NCBI RefSeq assembly: GCF_033473495.1
Contig: NC_088940.1
Coordinates: 2,604,001 to 2,668,000 of the forward strand
Direction: 5' to 3'
DNA: 64,000 bases
Source: Cercospora beticola
Taxonomy: Eukaryota > Ascomycota > Dothideomycetes > Mycosphaerellales > Mycosphaerellaceae
Numbering within the stretch: position 1 is the first letter of the stretch; each line of letters starts with the position of its first letter. The notes beneath the pieces are model-generated. The model did not search any database, was not told the DNA's origin, and was given only the letters and a program-made list of their open reading frames with translations. The position numbers and the translations under genes are program-made. Below are positions 46,501 through 58,005 of the stretch, one piece after another.

Positions 46501-49380
46501 TTGCGACATGCACAATTCGTGTGTGCGCTATCGGTCAGCATTGTGTAGCGTCCCAAAGATCAATGAGATACCGTGTTGGCCGGCTCATCCACACTTACCA
46601 CGCTCGCATCTCTGATCTCAAGCAAAGCGGGCCGGGAGACTGGATGAGTGTTGAATTTGGTCGTCAATCAATTGCTGTCTGCTCGGGTCACAGGTGATGA
46701 ATGCTGTATTGCCTCAGTTGTTCAGGTCATGAAGCCATGAGGCCATTCAGGGGAAGTTATGTGGATTAGCACTGGTCCTGGTCCGATGGAGCTTCGTTTG
46801 AAGGAACATCCGACCAACAAGAAGAGCTTCGTTGGACATTTGCAGGAGCTTGTCCGTGCCTGGGCTTCCGTGTCCCTCTGATCAGAGCTGAATGAATGCA
46901 ATTCGCTGTCCGATCCGGCAGAGGCAGAGTGACAATGCCAGTGCTCACTCCCTAGTCTTGAGATGCAGGTTCGATTTCTGACTACGCGCGGCTTCCTTTG
47001 TGTGTTCATCTCAGAAAGCCCGTCGAACACGTCTTGCTAATCTGCATTTGAATGACTACGCGGTGAGTCGTGCGCCTGAGGACGCGCAATTGTCGGCCGT
47101 GCTCGGAGCGCACGAGCAAAAGATTGGCGATCGATGGGTATTTGCCTGGATGAAGGAAGTGATGTATTCCGCAAGAATTAATCTTGTGTAGCGATCATGA
47201 GCCGCCAGAACATATGCTCATAGTTGTCGCCGTTGCCTGTGTTTCGAGGTTGTCAAATCCAGCTGGCAACTGAATGCCTTCATTGTCCCTTGACTGGTCC
47301 AAGACATGCTCTTCCTCGATGTGTGCATTTGTTGGGGATCAGGGAGCGCTCGGCGACGGCTCAGGAGGCAGCTAAATCGTTGGCCATTGACGCGCAGAGG
47401 ACGGGCCAGAGCTGATTCTGGCCCAATAGAGCAGCGATTGCCGTGATACTGATCACTCATCGTCCTGTGGTCGCACCACAGAACTGTCCGGTCGTAAGTC
47501 CGATGCCTTTAAGACGAGCGCACCGGTCTTAACGTGCTCGTGCAGGTGAGTGTAATCTCGGCCGCAGAGGCAGGCTTGTACTACAACGCATCATTCTGCG
47601 TATTGCCAGTATCGTACGCTGCATACGCTGCGAGCGACGTTTGAGTCGCAGGGGCCATCATAAGTTGTGATAGGACGGTAGGCAGTGCGTAATGCTGTGC
47701 TGGCTGGCTGGGTCTCGAGGAGGGACTTGATGCTGTCGACGTTCTATCGGTCTCGTTCGAGCTTCGTGGCCCAATCGATCCCAGGCGAACCTGCTTGGAT
47801 CAACGTCCGCCATCGGCGCAACACTGGGTCCTACATGCATGCAAAGCTGCGGCACATTGCGGCGTTGTCTACTCATGGGCTGCTCTCTTGCTCTCCAAGC
47901 GACCGACTAGACGTGGCCGTCCATTATGCTGGCATTGTCTGGAAGAATGTATCCAGAGTGCTTATGCGCTGGCGCTTTTCGGGCGCACCGCGTTGCGTGT
48001 TTGCAGATCTCCAAGGCGCTGAATAGATTGCTGAAGCTTTGTGGGTGTTACCATGATATCGCGTCCTCAAGCCGTGATCATACCAGGCCTAAAAGGGGTA
48101 AATCCCGTGGACCAGTACGCGAAGTCGTAGTTGTTGCTCAAGTGCAACATCTGATATAAGATTCGTGGTCCGATGAGCAGCATGCAGCATGAAGACTGAG
48201 TTATAGATCACGTGCCATCCCTCAATTGCAAGGAGATTGTTTCGGAGAAAACTGCGAGAAGTGCAAGACCTTGTCCGGCGCATGAGGTCGTGCCGAAATT
48301 GGAGGTAAGAATCGGACACAACGCTCGGCCGAGTTCCATTGATAGGTTGCGGCAGCACGATACGTCGCCGAGAAAACGCAGCGGCCGCTCTTTGACGACT
48401 ATATCTTGGGCTTGCAACCATCGGTGGACCCGCTCGACGTCGGGTCGTTCCCCGTCACCAACCATTCCCCGCCATCCTGGTTGGATCTGGCATTTAGGGC
48501 AATGCACGTGGCTAGTAGAACAGTCACGTCAGTTTCCAGACTCTTTCTTACGGTCTGAGATGGCACCCTGCAAGACTAGGGTGCACACACTGGCATGATG
48601 ACCATGACAGTGATCATGAAAGTCGCCGTCATGCGTCGCGCATCGCATGCTTGTATGAAAATTTGTGGTTCCTGCTTTTTGATGGTGTAAGGTCGATGTC
48701 GCTGTCTTCATGCCCAAACTGGCTTGGCCGTGTTCTCTCCAAGCAAGGCTTCGCCATTATTGAACCACCCTAACACATTTTCAGTCCCACTTCTGCCAAG
48801 CGAGGCTCGTTTATCAGCGTCGACGTCTCCACGGAGGTAGCACCAAGGATCTGCCTCGTGCAGGAAGCTCGCCAGCTACCTGCCAATAACGTCGGCGACT
48901 ATCGAGGAAGCGTGCGAGGTGCCCAAGAAGAAGTAGCAGGTGGCCAGGGAAAATATCGAGAGAACGTGGATCTTGCTCATGATCTTCGAAGAAGCTCATA
49001 CAAGTTTTTCGAGACACTTCGACCCCAGATTTGCGCCAGCCCTTCGCACTACAACGCCTAATAGGGCGCCACGATCTGCCTGATTTGAATCTCGATCTCG
49101 GACGACAAGGGTCAGCTTGACAGCAGCACACGCGGTAAGACCCTTTGGGCAGTCATGTCAAGCACACGTGGTAAGCTCACCGCCGATACCGTCGACGGTA
49201 TCGGTTCTGCCTCGGATTCCAGGCCAGAAAGTGTGCGTTTTCCCGCCTCAGGTGCCTCATGTTTGGATCTGCTTATCTGGCGGTGGCTCGTAACTCACCA
49301 GGTGCCAGGACAAAACGAAACGACGGGCAACATCCTCGCCAAGTAGTGAAAGGGGTCGCATCAAGAGGGCTGTTGAGGTG
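43566..49380. other. Gene-poor stretch of 5.8 kb
   Basis: Many short frames on both strands, often open in three frames at once in GC-rich parts (for example 43800..44230), and none with a recognisable domain. A minus region at 48208..48717 has a His/Cys-rich frame (HDGDFHDHCHGHH) and a CPKC-containing frame that I could not join with sound splice sites. No repeat or transposase signature was seen. Confidence 0.5.
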
Positions 49381-50077
49381 GCATGTTGGCCATGTCGCAA
49401 GCGGAAGGCAAAGGTAGCCAGCTTCTCGCACCAAATCGCCAATCGCTGACCAGAAGATCCCAGTGTTCTGGAGAACGACCCTCTTGCGGGCCTTGCACAC
49501 AACGCGGAGTTGATTGCTCGTATGAATACGAAGAGGGATTGACGAAACTCGGTTGGCTCAAGGTGTGTGTAGAGCGACAAGCAAACGACATGACCTCCAG
49601 ATGCTCATTGTACGAACATCGGCATCCACCGAGGAGAGATCGGTCGCTTATGCTTCAAACGCCTGTTTGTCGCAGTAACAGAAGAGATTTGCTGACTTAT
49701 CTGATTCCAGATGAAGCTTGACGAGGCGACAGCCAAATCAGATAATCTAGAATTCCTGTTCGACCAGCTGCGCACGAGGTCGGATGAAGAGTCGGTGGGT
49801 TGTGCCAAATGCCGTGGCATGAGTGGCAGGCCATGCTGACCATGATTTGCAGTCCATGATACTTGCCATCATTCGTCTGGGAGCAGATCTCGAAAAGGTC
49901 GTCAGCCAACTGAAGGAGGCCCCACAACAAGTCTTCAGCAAAGACAATGCCCTCAATATCGACCACTTCATGACAGACAGCGGCGATGCTGATATTAAAG
50001 AAGAACCAGCTCCAACGCCGCATGTCTCCCCCGAACAGTCGACAATGTCGGGTATAACAAGAGGTCGCATCGCGTAG
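49381..50077 (+). CDS. Minimal Zn2Cys6 DNA-binding protein (5' end unresolved)
   Basis: Exons 49381..49413, 49464..49562, 49711..49794 and 49853..50077 (introns 50, 148, 58 nt). The binuclear cluster ACWPCRKRKAK|CSGERPSCGPCTQRGVDC keeps all six Cys with C-x2-C-x6-C-x6-C-x2-C-x6-C spacing. The first intron falls just before Cys3, a common position in this class. A linker and helical dimerisation region follow (LGWLK|MKLDEATAKSDNLEFL ... SSMILAIIRLGADLEKVVSQ). It stops about 75 residues later, without the large fungal_trans regulatory domain. The start codon is not found: the frame is open upstream to about 49300 without ATG, so a further 5' exon is likely. An open frame to about 50330 (GICVFCDCEEAGEVDKEKSS) might be another 3' exon. 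Confidence 0.7.
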
Positions 50078-50643
50078 CTCTGACTTGGTCAAGTGGAGAC
50101 CAGAAGATAGTTGCAGCCCAAAGGAGCTGTCGACGAAATGAAGAGCCACTGACCATCTCGTGACTCATGGCAATGCTGGAGGGATCTGTGTCTTCTGCGA
50201 CTGTGAGGAAGCAGGTGAAGTTGACAAGGAGAAATCTTCAACCAGTGCCGAAGATGTCGAGGCAGCTAGCCACTTGCGAGATACGACCGTTTCGACTCGG
50301 TCGAGCCGGTAGCTGTTCCCCGGCCATTTCCTATCGAGCCATTTGGGGGCTCGAAACGCCTGTGCTGTTGACCAGGCTGTAGTTGGAGATTCGAAGGGAA
50401 TTCGCGTCACAAGAGTCGCAAAGCGGAGAGGTGGCTTGTGTCGAAATTTCAGGCCATGTGGGTACACCGCGTGAGAAGGATCGAAAGTCGCAGTGGAGTT
50501 GCAGTTTTGTCGTTGGTACGTTGGAGTGGGAAGGAAGGGTTGAGGAAGGTGGAGTCCAGCTCCGATTCCCGATCACAACTCTAAAAAGTCACTCACACAA
50601 CTCTTGACGTGGCAGTAGAGAACATTTATGTCGATGATCCTCT

Positions 50644-51684
50644 TTACCTCCCTTCGAACTCATATACCCACCTCGTTTCCGCTCTGCGCCCGGGCGGTGA
50701 CTCCACACTCCGAACCTCATCAGCAAACTTCCCTTCTGTTTCCCTTATATCAAACGTCACCACCCTCTTCACCAATCTCCCCCGATCCATGAACCAGACC
50801 TGCACATTCCGCCAACCACCTTCAGGACATTCCACTTCGGTCTCGAAAAACTCGTCCGAACGGGCTGAGAGACAAAAAGTCAGCGGAACTCCGGCCGAAG
50901 GTGGATTGAGCTCCACAATTCAAACACGATTCCGAGAGAACGACATGTCTTGAAGAAATACGCACCTAGTCCCTCAGTCAAATATCCAATCCCCTCTTTA
51001 TGTTCGAATTCACTCCCTCTCACCCACCGACATCTTCCTCTTGTTGCCAAAACTCTCCTATCACTTGTTTGAGAGTTCATATTCCAACTCTTCTCCTTCT
51101 CCGCCATGGGAACTTCAACAACACCATTCGTCCACTCGCTCCACTGCCCAACCTTTTGTGGCGGATACCAGCGCTCCGTCGTACTAGGAGGTACCAAATT
51201 GCTCGTTACCTGTTGTTGTAACCCAGCTCTTGAGGGGGAATGCGAGGGCGAGGAATAGTTGCTTCGAGGTTGGCGAAGGATCTCAGTCCGAATGAGAAGT
51301 TGGGATGGGTAATGCGATTGGGTGATCGTCAAGTAGATGGGAGATGTGAGGAGTGCTTTGCGCGTTGGAGATGGGTAGCCTGTGAACAGTAAGAACAGAT
51401 GATCTGGCTTGTTGTCCAATGTCGAAATGCGGAAGTTGGGGTGTAATACCTTGAATTTCCAATGCTTTTGGAATGCCTACACTCAAGCCCTTGCTCATCA
51501 CCCACTTTCCCGAGAGGTCTCTCAAAGTCTTATTGTTCTGTAGATATGCCGGCGAAGGCATATCGGGCGAGGTTTCTGTCGATGTTTCTGCTTCTGTAAA
51601 TGGGTCGAGGTGTGGACGATGTATTGCACTGCTGTGATCATGCGCAGAGGCGAATGTATAGGAATGTTCCGTACCATCACCCAT
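50644..51684 (-). CDS. Lipocalin-like fungal protein, unknown function
   Basis: Three exons: 51450..51684, 50966..51379, 50644..50864 (introns 70 and 101 nt), 289 residues from the first ATG of the frame. After a disordered N-terminus comes NNKTLRDLSGKWVMSKGLS, then LEIQGYPSPTRKALL rebuilt across intron 1, typical of the fungal lipocalin-like family that starts with TLxDLSGKW. Later segments are WRNVQVWFMDRGRLVKRVV and the final RWVYEFEGR. The central part is Ser/Gln-rich and longer than usual. Small hydrophobic ligand binding is plausible by fold but unproven. The strongest skew flip on the right half of the window (near 51235) lies in exon 2. Confidence 0.78.
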
Positions 51685-52351
51685 CTTGACAGGTTGGGCG
51701 CGAGCCTCCGCTTGTGGCGAGATGCTAGATCGCTGCGTAGGCCTAGCACAACCAGGCGTGCCAGGAACCCAGGACAAGATGAGAAAAAAGTGGCCGACAC
51801 ACGACTGCGCACCTACCTATTCCAACAAAGCGCTTGGACGATCACGAGTATAATTAATTGATTTTGCGGCAGTCGAACATGCCGTGCTCGCTAAAATGGT
51901 TCGCAGTCCATGAAGCTCGACGATCGGATAAAGTATCAACGTTTTCCAGGGTCGCGCTTCGCGTCATCATTCGCGCTTCTTCCTTCATTCTTGGTTCCGA
52001 TTTGCCTTTGCGCAGACTTGACACCTGGATCGTGTCTGGCAATCCCATGCTATTCCCGCACTCAACCGTGTGTCTGTGTCGCATCAGGTCCAGCAACCCT
52101 GCCCATTGGCCCTGTCAGGAGACGCGACTTTCCATTTCGGGAATGCGCAAACTTCAGGTTGACAGTTCATTACACGCCGGCAAGCGGCGGCTATCGTGTC
52201 GGTAAATGCGCATTCGAAGCGCGAGTGAATGCATGATGCACGTGGCGCTCGCGAGCCTAGTCTCAACCTGACTCAAAGACGCCCTGATTTCTTGCGTTTC
52301 ATGGTTCGTACCTGTTGTAAGATGCTCCACCCTGTTTGTCGGAAGCAGATC
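51685..52351. other. Intergenic region
   Basis: Promoter of the lipocalin-like gene and 3' flank of HAT1. No gene was seen. Confidence 0.5.
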
Positions 52352-53923
52352 TCAAGCCACTCGCGCCTTTTTATGCCCGTTGGCATCCACCTCGGCAACT
52401 GTGTCGACAGGTGAAGCAGCCTGATCCATCTCCTCGTCTTCATCGTCTGTAATGGTCGGCCGCTTACGTTTGGCAGCGCCAGCCTTCGTAGCAGCATTGT
52501 CACTGCTCTCAATTTCGCCATTGGCGATGGCCGTTTCGCGCTCTTCGATTCTTTCGATCATTTCGGTATAGGCATGCTCAACGCTGTCGAGCGCGGACTC
52601 CAGCTTTTCCACGCGCTCCTGGTGCTCGATCTGTGCAAGCTGATCCTTGTTGAAGATGTACAGCCGATGCTTGGCGTACAGTCGCCAGAGGTAGTAGGCT
52701 CTATCGTTCTCATTGCTCGCCTTCAACTTCTTAGTGATACGGCTCCGGGAGCGATTCTGATGAGGGATGCGAGAGAGTGTGTGCATTTCTACCAGTCTGT
52801 CGAATTGGCGGGGCATGATTTTTGTTCTCATCATGATGTCCTTGCGCACGCCAACAGGTACGATTAGATCGACTGGGATACTGAGTTTTGGATCGATCTT
52901 GTCGGGAGACAGATCGCTCTGGATCTGGAGGCCTGCAAAATCGGGAAAGTTCGCTCGCAGATTTAGCAAGTCACAAAAGTCTCGCAGGTCATCGAACTTC
53001 TCGTTTGGATCCTCCACTGTGAACTCGCGTACACACTCGGGAGATGTGAGATGCCTGAACATCGTATTGTAGAGTTCTTGCCCGTGTCCGGCACCATGCC
53101 ATGGAGGAAGCATGAGGAACTGCGATAATCGCTCACGGCATGGTAGGTCGAGAGGCGAAGCGAAATCCGGTGGCTGCGCAAGCTCGTTGGTCTTGCCATC
53201 CACAATAAGGAAGGCATCCAACCCCTGCGATGACGGCGAGAACGGATCAAACTGCACGGCCTTCTTGCGCTCGGGGAATGTGAAGTTGCGATATGATGTG
53301 CCATAGCCTGCGAAGGTGTACGCGGACTTGTCGACCTCGTAGACTAAGAATATCTTCCAGCGGGCGGCTGTCCAATCCTGCTCCAGCTCCAACATGCTCC
53401 CGCCGTCAATGAACATGGGCACCAGTATCTGCATGTTCTCAAGAATCTCTCGCGCCGCTGGATCAGCCAAGCTAGCGCAATATGTCTCGTAGCTCTTTCC
53501 ATTCCTCGTGTAGGAGTGGATCTTTTCGCCCGGAGGTCTGAAGTCGGTGGTACGTTTCGATGTATCCTTGTCGAACGCTGAAGCAGGCAGAAACTCTTTC
53601 AGAGCAGTCTTGATATCTGTGGGTCTCACTTCGCCCTGGGCTGGGAACTTCTTGCCGTATTTGATGTGTAATTGAGGGTCAAGGTGATCTGCTTGGAAGG
53701 ATAAAGTGATGCCTAGGTTTTGGTACCCAAAGATGGCTTCCTCATCGCCAAACATGGCATATGTGAACTCCGGTTGGAATGAGGCCACAACTGAGCCATC
53801 TTGGCGAGTGAGTTGAATCGTGAAGCATTCGTTGCTGTTGCTGGACCATTCGTCCACTTGCGCTTGAATCTCGGCCGTCAACTCGTCATCGTCCTCCATG
53901 TCGATGGTCGGTTGGTGAGCCAT
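52352..53923 (-). CDS. HAT1: Histone acetyltransferase type B catalytic subunit
   Basis: Intronless, 523 residues. It acetylates newly made histone H4 (K5/K12) before deposition, with the Hat2/RbAp chaperone. Family motifs: N-terminal FTIQLTRQDGSVVASFQPEFTY region and the Hat1 N-domain (FGYQNLGITLSFQA), ARWKIFLVYEVD, and the GNAT core with RERLSQFLMLPPWHGAGHGQ, where the acetyl-CoA loop is HGAGHGQELY. LTSPECVREFTVEDPNEKFDD completes the catalytic domain. The C-terminus has a helical charged region and a basic SNDNAATKAGAAKRKRP nuclear-localisation-like segment. Length is normal for filamentous fungi. Confidence 0.97.
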   Translation of the reverse strand: MAHQPTIDMEDDDELTAEIQAQVDEWSSNSNECFTIQLTRQDGSVVASFQPEFTYAMFGDEEAIFGYQNLGITLSFQADHLDPQLHIKYGKKFPAQGEVRPTDIKTALKEFLPASAFDKDTSKRTTDFRPPGEKIHSYTRNGKSYETYCASLADPAAREILENMQILVPMFIDGGSMLELEQDWTAARWKIFLVYEVDKSAYTFAGYGTSYRNFTFPERKKAVQFDPFSPSSQGLDAFLIVDGKTNELAQPPDFASPLDLPCRERLSQFLMLPPWHGAGHGQELYNTMFRHLTSPECVREFTVEDPNEKFDDLRDFCDLLNLRANFPDFAGLQIQSDLSPDKIDPKLSIPVDLIVPVGVRKDIMMRTKIMPRQFDRLVEMHTLSRIPHQNRSRSRITKKLKASNENDRAYYLWRLYAKHRLYIFNKDQLAQIEHQERVEKLESALDSVEHAYTEMIERIEERETAIANGEIESSDNAATKAGAAKRKRPTITDDEDEEMDQAASPVDTVAEVDANGHKKARVA

Positions 53924-54295
53924 TGTGTGCGTCGCGAAGGCGGTGTGATATGTCCGGTGTTGGTATTAGCGATGTTGATGAGCAGCGTTTGCTGGAGGCT
54001 GCCGCGACGCTAGTGGAAGGACGTGTAACACGCGACAGAGAAGACGCGACTGACGTTTGAAGCTCGGAGCGCGAACTGGCCTCAGCTCCGAACTGCCAAC
54101 TTTAAACAACTCGCTCTCCCATTCGGCTTTCACATGCACTCACTTTACGACCTATACGACTTGACGATTGTGTGTTTCGGGCATCGCAGCGGTATTTGAG
54201 AATTCGAGGAGATCGTGGTCCAATGGTTGTCAGTTGCCAGTCTTTGCAGGAGGTTGAGCAGTACGCTTTGGCGCAATAAACACTCCCGAGTCAAG
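53924..54295. other. Divergent promoter region of HAT1 and the ZIP transporter
   Basis: 372 nt between divergent start codons. No specific element was recognised. Confidence 0.5.
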
Positions 54296-55595
54296 ATGTG
54301 GGACGGACTCCTGCTGCTGCTCTTATTGAGCCTTGTCATGGCAGGCGCGTAAGTGAATGTGGTCGCATAGCATAGACAGCACGTTATTGACAATTTCAAG
54401 TTCCTTCGCTGCTGGCATCCTCCCTCTCTCGTTCGCCCTCACACCACGCCAATTGCGCCTGATCACAGCATTGGGGACTGGCGTACTGGTCGGCACCGCA
54501 TTGATCGTCATCATACCGGAGGGCGTCGAAACATTATATGCAGCGAGTGGGAGCGATCATGGACACAACGCGAATGTCGCAGCGAGAGGACTTGCGCTCG
54601 CGAGGGAATGGCCTAAGGAGGACCGAAGTATCATTGCTCGGGACTCGCCAGTGGCAGCAGCGCTGGAAGTGAATGCCAATACACACCCGGGCTTCAGAAG
54701 TGGCCCAGACGATGGATTTCAGACTGCGCCGCAGGCCGAAGGCTCGAATCCCGCATCCTCGGACCCAGGCCATGAGCCAGGAGTAGTTGTCACCCCACCC
54801 AGTGCCCCAAGCCCAGCACCAGAGCCTGTGGATCGCGAACCACACGTCTGGATCGGAGTGTCCATGATATTCGGTTTCATATTGATGTACCTCATCGACA
54901 CCCTCCCGCGACATCTCCACAAGAGCTCGCGACCGCAGAGCTTCCAGATCAACCTCAATTCCTTCAGCTTCACGAACGGCATGCCACCTGGAGATGCACC
55001 AGAGCCCATCGCCGAGACCGCGCAAGCGCCGACATCTCGTCCAAGTTCCACAACCATTGGCTTGGTCATTCACGCCGCAGCAGACGGCATCGCCCTCGGC
55101 GCATCGTCAACGTCGAGCAGCAACTTGAGTTTCATCATCTTCCTGGCATTGATGATCCACAAAGCCCCAGCAGCGTTCGGTTTGACATCAGTCCTCCTCA
55201 AACAAGGCCTTTCAAAACGAACAGCGAGAACGCATCTCATTGTCTTCTCCGCAGCTGCGCCCATAGGAGCTATCTTCACCTTTCTGGCCATTCATGGATT
55301 TGGGTACGGCGGAGACGTAGAAAGTGCAAGCACAGAATTCTTCACTGGTACGTTGCTGCTCTTCAGTGGCGGCACGTTCCTATACGTTGCGATGCACACC
55401 TTAGCAGGATCGCATTCTGCTCACGGGCAAGGCGAGAGCGGCATGAATGGGTATGCGGGCGTGCCGATGGAAGAGGGCTATGGAGGGAGTCCGCCTGCGA
55501 CAAAGAGTGTAGAGGAAAGGGGCGTTTCGGATATTTTGGTTACAGTAGGAGGGATGCTGTTGCCGTTGCTTACGCAATTTGGGCATGTGCATTGA
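54296..55595 (+). CDS. ZIP-family zinc transporter (SLC39A9-like)
   Basis: Two exons: 54296..54348 and 54401..55595 (52-nt intron), 415 residues. The first exon supplies MWDGLLLLLLLSLVMAGA, the first membrane span. Further spans are LRLITALGTGVLVGTALIVI, VWIGVSMIFGFILMYLI, the pore span TIGLVIHAAADGIALGAS, LSFIIFLALMIHKAPAAFGL, THLIVFSAAAPIGAIFTFLA and the last TLLLFSGGTFLYVAMHTLAG. The HAADGIALG and HKAPAAFG segments carry the metal-binding His/Asp of ZIP carriers. A large His-poor acidic Pro loop lies between spans 2 and 3. Similar to the Golgi/plasma-membrane SLC39A9 group, moving zinc into the cytosol. The location is inferred. Confidence 0.93.
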
Positions 55596-56559
55596 AGGGT
55601 CAGTATGTAGGAGACATATACACCAGAGCACCCGATGCTATTTCCAACTTCACTACTTTCGGACGACTCCATAATTCTCCATCACGGTGTCTGCTGCAAA
55701 GGCGAGCTCGAAGCGGCGCAGAAAGCCATAGGTCATCAGAAGACGATGGCCGAGGGGCTCGTCTGAGAGAGCTGCTGCAAGCTGGACCTTAGGAGACAAG
55801 TATGTGCTGCCTAAAATTCAGAATACGCTTATATGGATTGTTGCTTCGCTTTGAAATGATGATAACTGAGGCGGCCCATTGATCATTCAACCAGACCAGA
55901 TATATCGACTTGGCTCATGATGAAAGAGTATGTGGTGCAGCATGTCCATACCAGTAGCAACTGGAGTATCTAGCATCGTCTTACGGATTGTGAACGATTC
56001 CTTCAACCCTTGCTGTCCGCCGAGGAAGCGTCGAAGACATTGCCAAATGGGGACTTCCCTACGGAGCAAGAAGCCGCTGGAATGTGAGCACGTCCTGAAG
56101 GTGGATGATGGCGTGGGTCCACGGCGTGTGGATGGCAGGCTCAGTTCCGAATATGGTGCCCTAGCTCCACTGTTTCCGCTGTGTTCTGGTTCTGATCGGA
56201 GTGCAAATGTGATAGCGATCCGATGTGGCGCTTGCTCTGGGCATTGTGCATCGTAGACGACCAGGCATAAGGGCATGATGTCACGACCAAGGTATGGAAG
56301 CGCCAAAAGCAGCAAATTGGTCTTGTAGATTGGCTCAGAGAGCGTCATGGCACAATGCGGCCCTCTCAACCAAGACCAAGACATCGGCTATCCAGGCACG
56401 ACAGCATCAGATCGGCCAGACGAGGGCGAAGCATGGAGGCAAAAGCAGCGGAGGTGCGCAAGCCTGGCGTCGTGCTGTCGGCAGCTTCTTCCAAGTGGCA
56501 AGTCCAAGCCGTGATCATACTCGAGGCTCCACGTAGTGAAAAAGAGCCAAGGGACGCTG
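55596..56559. other. Convergent intergenic region with a weak gene candidate
   Basis: A minus frame from ATG 56276 (MPLCLVVYDAQCPEQAPHRI) resembles the start of a Pezizomycotina small-protein family that opens with VYDAxxP...RIxLxL. Downstream the reading frame is ambiguous, and a coding-looking segment (WTHAIIHLQDVLTFQRLL) lies in another frame, so an intron or frameshift would be needed. It may be a real or decayed gene at about 55887..56276. Confidence 0.35.
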
Positions 56560-57207
56560 CTATGCTTTGTGCGAGGCAACGTCGAACCAGTTTTTGACGG
56601 CTCTACTGCCATCGTGAGCGGCACGAAATACTAGACTCTGTCAGTAACCAAGCGAGCTGATGTAGTCTTCAAGCTTACATTGACGCTCGGCTTCGTCCAA
56701 GCCGCCCAGGAATTCGTTTCCCTCTCCACCCTGCTGCACTTGCCTACTGTTTTGCGCTTTGTCCGCAATCTCCATCGCACGCTGCTTAAACGACTATAGA
56801 ACACATCAGCAGAACCCAGTACTACCGCAAGCAAGCGCACTTACATCAATCAGAACCTCCGCGACAGCCTCGTCATCGAAAAGTGTCAACATGTGCTCGC
56901 CCATACCATAAAACCATTGTGCTTGCTGCCTCAGCTCCACGCTTTTAGGATCAGCACTCAAGGCATTGATGACGCGCTTTCCCAGGCAATTAGGCATATC
57001 GACTGTGCAAAGGTATCCTGTCCCAGGTCCAGCCGGTTCCGATGCGCCCAGGACTCCGCCAAGCCAGAGGGGCAGTTCGAGTTTCGTTCCTTGCTCGACA
57101 GCAGTGCCGTTGTTGAGAGGTGCCAGTTGGGGAGCGGCGAATTCGAAGGTGCATGGTGCCTTCTGAGCGTCTGTGAGGATCGCGCTGGGATCGTAATATG
57201 TCGACAT
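56560..57207 (-). CDS. PSF3: DNA replication complex GINS subunit PSF3
   Basis: Three exons: 56845..57207, 56679..56793, 56560..56630 (introns 51 and 48 nt), 182 residues. GINS is part of the CMG helicase (Cdc45-MCM-GINS). The start is MSTYYDPSAILTDAQKAPCT, the second ATG of the open frame, which matches the family. ELPLWLGGVLG and KRVINALSADPKSVELR are PSF3-typical. The last intron acceptor at 56631 was chosen because two upstream AGs would put a stop directly after the junction. It restores DEAERQLFRAAHDGSRAV, the conserved C-terminus. Divergent from BLM10 with cell-cycle-type sites between them. Confidence 0.95.
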
Positions 57208-57313
57208 GGTGAAGGGGACCGCGACCAGGAAGACGCGTTCCGAACGCGTCGAGGGCAACTGCAGTGCTGATCGTCTCGACCTGGCGTCTTCGTGGCAATA
57301 TGTATCACAGCAA

Positions 57314-57325
57314 CACGTGACGCGT
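57314..57325. promoter_or_regulatory. CACGTG E-box abutting an ACGCGT MluI cell-cycle box
   Basis: CACGTG at 57314..57319 is followed directly by ACGCGT at 57320..57325, about 110 bp upstream of the PSF3 start codon. In yeasts ACGCGT is the binding core of MBF, which drives G1/S genes including replication factors. Use here is inferred from position and target. Confidence 0.55.
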
Positions 57326-57596
57326 GTTGAACGGATGTATGTCGATGAGTTCGCCGACGTGCATGTGTCAGCCGGAGGCGTCTAGATGGGCGTGGAGGCG
57401 ACAGGGCTTGCGTAGTCGTGGTTTGCCTGAAGTCGATGATACAAAGAGACGCCAGAGGTCTCCGTCTGATCAGTGCGCCTTCGCCATCAACTATCGCCGC
57501 TGTCTTGCCCTCTGACGGAATCTACTCGTCTGTCCTTGTTGTCTGTACTTGTTCCGTTTACCCTGCGAGTGATTGCCGGCGAGAGAAGAAGAAGAG

Positions 57597-57619
57597 TTCG
57601 CGCCAAAAGAGTTCGCGCC
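57597..57619. promoter_or_regulatory. Tandem TTCGCGCC E2F/MBF-like sites
   Basis: TTCGCGCC occurs at 57597..57604 and again at 57612..57619, in the same direction and 15 bp apart, with the shared context AGTTCGCGCCA. This matches the E2F core and resembles degenerate MBF sites. It lies about 390 bp upstream of PSF3 and about 390 bp upstream of BLM10. Confidence 0.45.
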
Positions 57620-58005
57620 ACAGTTTCCGAGCCACAGCGGCGTCGGTTCGTCCTTGGCAGCGAGAGAGCGAGAGACAGCGAGCGTCACACAAGACACGAC
57701 CATTCCTGCCTATCCCACCACTCAACCATCCGTTTGCTGCAGCTGGCCACTCTTTGGGAAGGCGAGACCTCGACACGTATCCGAGCGCGGCTTCTTGTGC
57801 GACGCCCCCACGCCGCCACCACCTCCAACCAGCACCGCGCATCTCCAGCTCCCATAGCCGATCCAGCTGCACCTCGAGTGTCGTGTGAGCTTCACTTCAC
57901 CAGCATCGCTACCCGCCTATCAGATCCCGCCCCAACATTGATCGACGGATACCCTTCGACGCCTCCAATGAGCTGGCGCGTCTCACATCCAAACACACGC
58001 CAAAC

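Larger units (their letters stand above)
57208..58005. other. Divergent promoter region of PSF3 and BLM10
   Basis: 798 nt. It holds the MCB and E2F-like sites listed separately. The right part is probably the leader of BLM10. No gene was seen. Confidence 0.6.

Noticed and set aside
48208..48717. His/Cys-rich minus frames, possibly another MC...CGH-like gene
   Set aside because: Every donor-acceptor pair I tried breaks the frame between the HDGDFHDHCHGHH and CPKC segments, so it is not called.
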